Of a stretch of DNA of 10,868 nucleotides, positions 9,101 to 10,868 are shown in pieces (within the stretch, counting starts at the first letter, position 1; each line of letters begins with the position of its first letter). Source of the DNA: Nocardia sp. Lineage in GTDB: Bacteria > Actinomycetota > Actinomycetes > Mycobacteriales > Mycobacteriaceae. Under the pieces are notes generated by a model that saw only the letters and a list, made by a program, of their open reading frames with translations, ran no database searches and was not told the origin of the DNA. Location: the NCBI GenBank assembly GCA_017354515.1, contig JAFMQT010000110.1:1-10868 (forward strand). The letters are read 5' to 3'. A program made the translations under genes and the position numbers.

Positions 9101-10867
9101 CAATTCGGTGACGGCGGTGGTGATCTCGTCCTCACCCAGAGACACCAGCGTGAGGGCCGACGGCACCGCGTCCACCTCGTGCACGAGCTGATGCGGTCCC
9201 CGCGGCGAATCGGGGAAGGTGGTGCGCAGACTTTCGTGGCGGGACAGCACATCTCGCAGTCCGGCCCGCAGCGCCGCGGTGTCGAGTGGGCCGTCGAGCC
9301 GGACCGCCAGCGGCATATTGTAGGCGCCGGCCTGTTCGGTGAACCGGTTCAGGATCCACAGCCGTTCCTGCGGCGCGGACAGCGGGATCCGTTCGGGCCG
9401 CTGCGCCCGAACCGGGCCCGGGACGCCGGATTCGGTTGCGGTGCCGCGGAATCGGCTGGTCAAGTCCGCAACCGTCGGAGCCTCGAACAATTCCCGGATC
9501 GTCAGCGCCGTCCCCAGGGTGGTATTGATCCGCGCCACCGCCCGGGTGGCGGTCAGCGAGTTGCCGCCGAGGGCGAAGAAGCTGTCCTCGATCCCGATCT
9601 CGGCGACCCCGAGGAGTTCGGCGAAGATCGCCGCCACCGCGCGCTCGTCCGAAGTACGCGGGGGCACCGCCGCGGAGGCGGCGGGCCCGTCCGGAATCGG
9701 AAGTGCCGTGCGGTCGATCTTGCCGTTGCCGCTGAGCGGCAGTTCGTCGAGCACCGTCACGGTCGCCGGGACCATGTACGAGGGGAGTACGCTCACCAAC
9801 CGCTGACGAATCACGTCCGGGTCGATCGCACCTGCGCCCACCACATACGCGGCGATCCGCTCGCCCGCTGAGCCCGGGTGCACGGTGCACACCGCCCGGA
9901 CGACCGCCTCGTCGGCCAGCAACGCCGCCTCGATCTCGCCCAGTTCGATTCGTACACCGCGAACCTTGACCTGAAAGTCGGTGCGCCCCAGATATTCCAG
10001 TACACCGCCGCCGTTCTCGGAGCACCAGCGCGCCAGATCGCCGGTGCGGTACATGCGCGCGCCGGGGGTGAACGGATCGGCCACGAAACGTTGCGCCGTG
10101 AGCCCCGGCTGCCCCCGATATCCGCGAGCGAGCTGCACTCCGGACAGATACAACTCCCCCGTCACCCCGGGCGGCACCGGGCACAGCGACGAATCCAGCA
10201 CATAGGTGCGGGTATTCCACACCGGTGCCCCGATCGGCACGGTTGCCGGGTCGGGCGGGCAGCGCCATGCCGTCACATCGACGGCGGCCTCGGTCGGACC
10301 GTACAGGTTGTGCAACTCCGGCTCCGGCAGCATCGCCCGGAACCGCCGGACGGTGGCGGCGGGCAGCGCTTCACCGCTGCAGAACACCCGCCGCAGCGAA
10401 ACACAGTCGGCCACATCGGTGTCGGTCATGAAAACCGACAGCATCGAGGGGACGAAATGCGCGGTGGTGACGCCGCGGCCGCGGATCACCTCGGCCAGAT
10501 ATTCCGGGTCCCGGTGGCCGTCCGGCCGGACCACCACCAGACGTGCACCAACCTGCAACGGCCAGAACAATTCCCACACCGAGACGTCGAACGTGGTCGG
10601 AGTCTTGTGCAGCACCACATCGGTGTCTTCGAGTCGATATTCGTGCTGCATCCAGCGCAGCCGGTTGACGATCGCCGCGTGCGAGACGTTCACCCCCTTC
10701 GGTTCGCCGGTCGATCCCGAGGTGAACAGCAGATAGGCCGGATGATCCGGACGCAGCGGCGCGAGCCGGTCCGAATCGGTCACCGGCGCGCTGTCGAATC
10801 CGGCTAGCCCGGCCGAATCATCGACGGCGACAATGGTATTCGCGGGTGACTCCGGCGCCTCGGCGGT
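2..10867 (-). CDS. Multimodular nonribosomal peptide synthetase, internal fragment (A-T-CAT-CAT-CAT)
   Basis: The protein is a modular NRPS that assembles a peptide on carrier-bound phosphopantetheine arms in the cytoplasm. The frame is open across the window for 3622 codons with both ends missing, so the protein is longer than this. Domains by visible residue: A1 1-395, T1 408-473, C2 492-933, A2 951-1440, T2 1459-1524, C3 1543-1979, A3 1999-2492, T3 2512-2577, C4 2594-3038, A4 3057-3549, T4 3568-3622. Four A domains carry the YTSGSTG or FTSGSTG loop, YGPxE, YRTGD and the C-terminal catalytic lysine. Three C domains carry intact HHxxxDG, and four carriers carry GGNSL. No E, MT, Cy or TE domain is present. 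I found no TTA, seven CTA and two TCA codons, typical of a high-GC actinobacterium. The final peptide, gene name and any start or termination module lie outside the window. Confidence 0.97.
221..1699 (-). other. Adenylation domain A4, probably for a hydrophobic amino acid
   Basis: Complete adenylation domain, residues 3057-3549, starting LRTLPEIFAAAV. Motifs are YVIYTSGSTGTPK (Y3214-K3223), FDAAVLDLL, AYGPTETT, GELYLAG, MYRTGD, GRSDHQVKIRG and catalytic K3543 in PVGKLDR. The pocket is D3260, A3261, L3264, F3302, V3322, A3324, A3346, I3354, V3355, K3543, giving DALFVAAIVK. With two alanines it is roomier than A2 and A3, so it may take a larger hydrophobic or aromatic residue; this is inference. 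The loop between YRTGD and GRSD (RPADDGGPGDIEYL) is five residues longer than in A2 and A3. The segment after F3302 reads ITTAALA where A2 and A3 have TPAALA. Confidence 0.93.
1754..3088 (-). other. Condensation domain C4
   Basis: Joins the chain on T3 to the residue on T4. It starts ERIPLSDPQRRLWLLDR (from residue 2594), then TYNIP. The active site is HHIAMDGWS starting at residue 2724 (HHxxxDG at 2678-2698). Further motifs are DYTLWQR, VGTAVSGRGR, GMFVNTLVLR, HSELPFERLVE and HHPLFQVML, so the whole condensation set is present. Compared with C2 and C3, the GTP(I/V)xGR segment reads GTAVSGR. The domain ends at GELELLEP and a linker of nearly 20 residues leads to A4. The GWS form after the active site and the AYN/TYN start are shared by all three C domains in the window. 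Confidence 0.95.
3137..3334 (-). other. Carrier (thiolation/PCP) domain T3
   Basis: Carrier for the residue activated by A3. Ser2541 (3245-3247) in DRSFFELGGNSLLATQ is the expected phosphopantetheine site. The domain spans about residues 2512-2577 and ends in VREVFVAPTAAELAIRV. C4 begins only about 17 residues later. Confidence 0.95.
3392..4873 (-). other. Adenylation domain A3, probably for a hydrophobic amino acid
   Basis: Complete adenylation domain, residues 1999-2492, starting SLAEIFAATAAAYPGHPAL. Motifs are YLIYTSGSTGTPK (Y2159-K2168), FDAAVLDLL, VYGPTETT, GELYLAG, MYRTGD and catalytic K2486 in PTGKLDR. The pocket is D2205, A2206, L2209, F2247, L2269, V2271, V2293, V2301, I2302, K2486, giving DALFLVVVIK. 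This bulky aliphatic lining suggests a small or mid-sized hydrophobic substrate, but I know no exact match. Two motif positions deviate from the family: LARSYHA in place of LARGYxG, and YVRRGDNQVK in place of YLGRxDxQVK. The hinge Asp is retained, so activity is still expected. Confidence 0.93.
4931..6241 (-). other. Condensation domain C3
   Basis: Joins the chain on T2 to the residue on T3. It begins ERLPLAPAQQRVWLLNR (from residue 1543), followed by AYNIAVVL. The active site HHIAADGWS starts at residue 1672 (HHxxxDG at 5834-5854), and all catalytic residues are present. Further motifs are YTDFALWQR, IAIGTPVGGRGD, GMFVNTVVLR, HADVPFDRVV and RHPLFQVAL. The C-terminal VGDIDV segment leads into a linker of about 20 residues before A3. 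In C1 and around the active site it resembles C2 and C4 but is not a near-identical copy. There is no extra N-terminal HHxxxxxGD motif, so it is not a dual epimerization/condensation domain. Confidence 0.95.
6296..6493 (-). other. Carrier (thiolation/PCP) domain T2
   Basis: Carrier for the residue activated by A2. The phosphopantetheine site is Ser1488 (6404-6406) within EDSFFDLGGNSLLATR. The domain spans about residues 1459-1524 and ends with VRAVFAAPTVAALSEEF. It is joined to C3 by a short TPAST/VRVRPRP linker, with no room for an epimerization or other tailoring domain. Confidence 0.95.
6548..8017 (-). other. Adenylation domain A2, probably for a hydrophobic amino acid
   Basis: A complete adenylation domain, residues 951-1440. 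It opens with TLAELFTRTAARRPDRVAV and has YLIYTSGSTGTPK (core Y1108 to K1117), FDASVLELL, MYGPSETT, GELYVCG, MYRTGD, GRADDQVKVRG and catalytic K1434 in RAGKIDR. The pocket by motif alignment is D1154, A1155, L1158, F1196, V1216, V1218, M1240, V1248, A1249, K1434, giving DALFVVMVAK. I do not recognise an exact known code. The all-nonpolar pocket after the conserved Asp suggests an aliphatic or aromatic residue. The segment before core A3 and the adjoining region hold several cysteines (EECETGC, AAEECERF), unlike A3 and A4. The domain is clearly related to A3 and A4, which share the THAFVTPAALA-type segment. Confidence 0.93.
8069..9394 (-). other. Condensation domain C2
   Basis: This domain should form the peptide bond between the chain ending on T1 and the residue on T2. 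It starts at ERIPLSAPQERLWIL (from residue 492) and has the YNMP segment. The active site is HHICCDG (residues 621-627, 8987-9007), with the second His as the general catalytic residue. Later motifs include YADFALWQR, IGTPIAGRTD, GMFVNTLVLR, HADIPFERLVE and RHPLFQVM. The full motif set in order suggests an active domain. It is not a heterocyclization domain, because the site is HHxxxDG and not DxxxxD, so an oxazoline from the predicted serine is not expected. Two adjacent cysteines inside the active-site motif are uncommon. Whether it accepts an L- or D-configured donor cannot be settled by eye. Confidence 0.95.
9449..9646 (-). other. Carrier (thiolation/PCP) domain T1
   Basis: The carrier holds the activated residue, predicted to be serine, as a thioester on phosphopantetheine. 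Ser437 (9557-9559) in the motif DSFFALGGNSLTATR is the expected attachment site. The domain covers about residues 408-473 and ends with the usual IRELFEAPTVADL helix. The LGGNSL form, rather than the LGGDSI form common in front of epimerization domains, agrees with a condensation domain following directly. An 18-residue linker rich in Pro, Arg and Gly separates it from C2. Confidence 0.95.
9683..10867 (-). other. Adenylation domain A1 (N-terminus missing), predicted serine-activating
   Basis: This domain activates an amino acid with ATP and loads it on T1. The window begins upstream of core A3, so the first part of the domain is missing. Visible motifs are YLLFTSGSTGEPK (residues 45-57), LYGPTEAAVD (188-197), GELYLSG, MYRTGD, GRTDFQVK and the catalytic lysine K383 in SGNGKIDR. 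Aligning by motif to the GrsA Phe domain gives the pocket D94, V95, W98, H137, V161, C163, L188, V196, D197, K383, or DVWHVCLVDK. Known serine codes such as DVWHFSLVDK (EntF) and DVWHLSLIDK differ at one to three positions. The surrounding VLHKTPTTFDVSVWE stretch is also of the serine type. Serine is therefore the best call; the Cys where known Ser codes have Ser is unusual. A1 differs clearly from A2-A4. Confidence 0.9.
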
Positions 10868-10868
10868 G

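Larger units (their letters stand above)
2..9646 (-). repeat. Tandem NRPS module repeat, about 3.15-3.17 kb period, three units plus flanking carrier
   Basis: The T-C-A order repeats three times. The phosphopantetheine serine codons start at 9557, 6404, 3245 and 77, giving periods of 3153, 3159 and 3168 bases. The similarity is that of paralogous protein domains, strongest at core motifs, and not of recent exact copies. The longest exact match I noted is 30 bases between A4 (1070-1099) and A3 (4235-4264). Confidence 0.85.

Noticed and set aside
9449..9646. Possible epimerization or heterocyclization module after the serine-loading carrier
   Set aside because: C2 begins 18 residues after T1, has HHxxxDG and not DxxxxD, and the carrier is LGGNSL type.
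9132..10268. Minus-strand open frame of 378 codons in another phase
   Set aside because: It overlaps A1, T1 and C2 entirely, is Arg/Gly-rich, and shows the NRPS motifs only as frame-shifted echoes. High-GC bias explains its length.
7427..10807. Further long plus-strand frames (7427-8788, 8810-9871, 9878-10807)
   Set aside because: Same codon-aligned antisense shadow; each ends opposite a rare CTA or TCA codon of the NRPS.
2..10867. Promoters, ribosome binding sites, terminators, tRNAs, insertion sequences or CRISPR arrays
   Set aside because: The interval is coding throughout; repeated elements are domain homology at about 3.15 kb period, and no inverted-repeat or spacer pattern stood out.

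Overview
The whole window lies inside one nonribosomal peptide synthetase (NRPS) gene on the minus strand. A single reading frame stays open from 10867 down to 2 (3622 codons, no in-frame stop), and neither the start nor the stop codon is present. All core motifs fall in this one frame, so there is no sign of a frameshift or a gene boundary. No intergenic DNA, RNA gene, promoter, terminator, mobile element or CRISPR array is visible.

Reading 10867 to 2, the domain order is: partial adenylation domain A1, carrier T1, then three complete modules C2-A2-T2, C3-A3-T3 and C4-A4-T4. The last carrier is cut by the window end shortly after its phosphopantetheine serine. The carrier serines are residues 437, 1488, 2541 and 3597 of the visible part, giving a module spacing of 1051, 1053 and 1056 residues. 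That leaves room for condensation, adenylation and carrier domains only. There is no epimerization, methylation, heterocyclization, reductase or thioesterase domain.

Each A domain should adenylate an amino acid and load it on its T domain; each C domain should join the growing chain to the next residue. By the ten-residue pocket code, A1 reads as serine with one unusual position. A2, A3 and A4 share a 'DALF' start with otherwise nonpolar pockets, so hydrophobic residues are likely but their identity is unresolved. The visible stretch would therefore add Ser then three hydrophobic residues within a longer peptide. The product cannot be named from this window.

The organism is probably a high-GC actinobacterium of the Mycobacteriales, with Nocardia or Rhodococcus the best guesses. 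This rests on strong GC bias at third codon positions, no TTA codons, and the style of the carrier and condensation motifs (LGGNSLLAT, ERIPLS-type starts). The long plus-strand open frames, including one of 1618 codons, are codon-aligned shadows of the NRPS and are not genes. I did not find a new type of system here; the points worth checking concern substrate pockets, condensation subtype and sequence bias.
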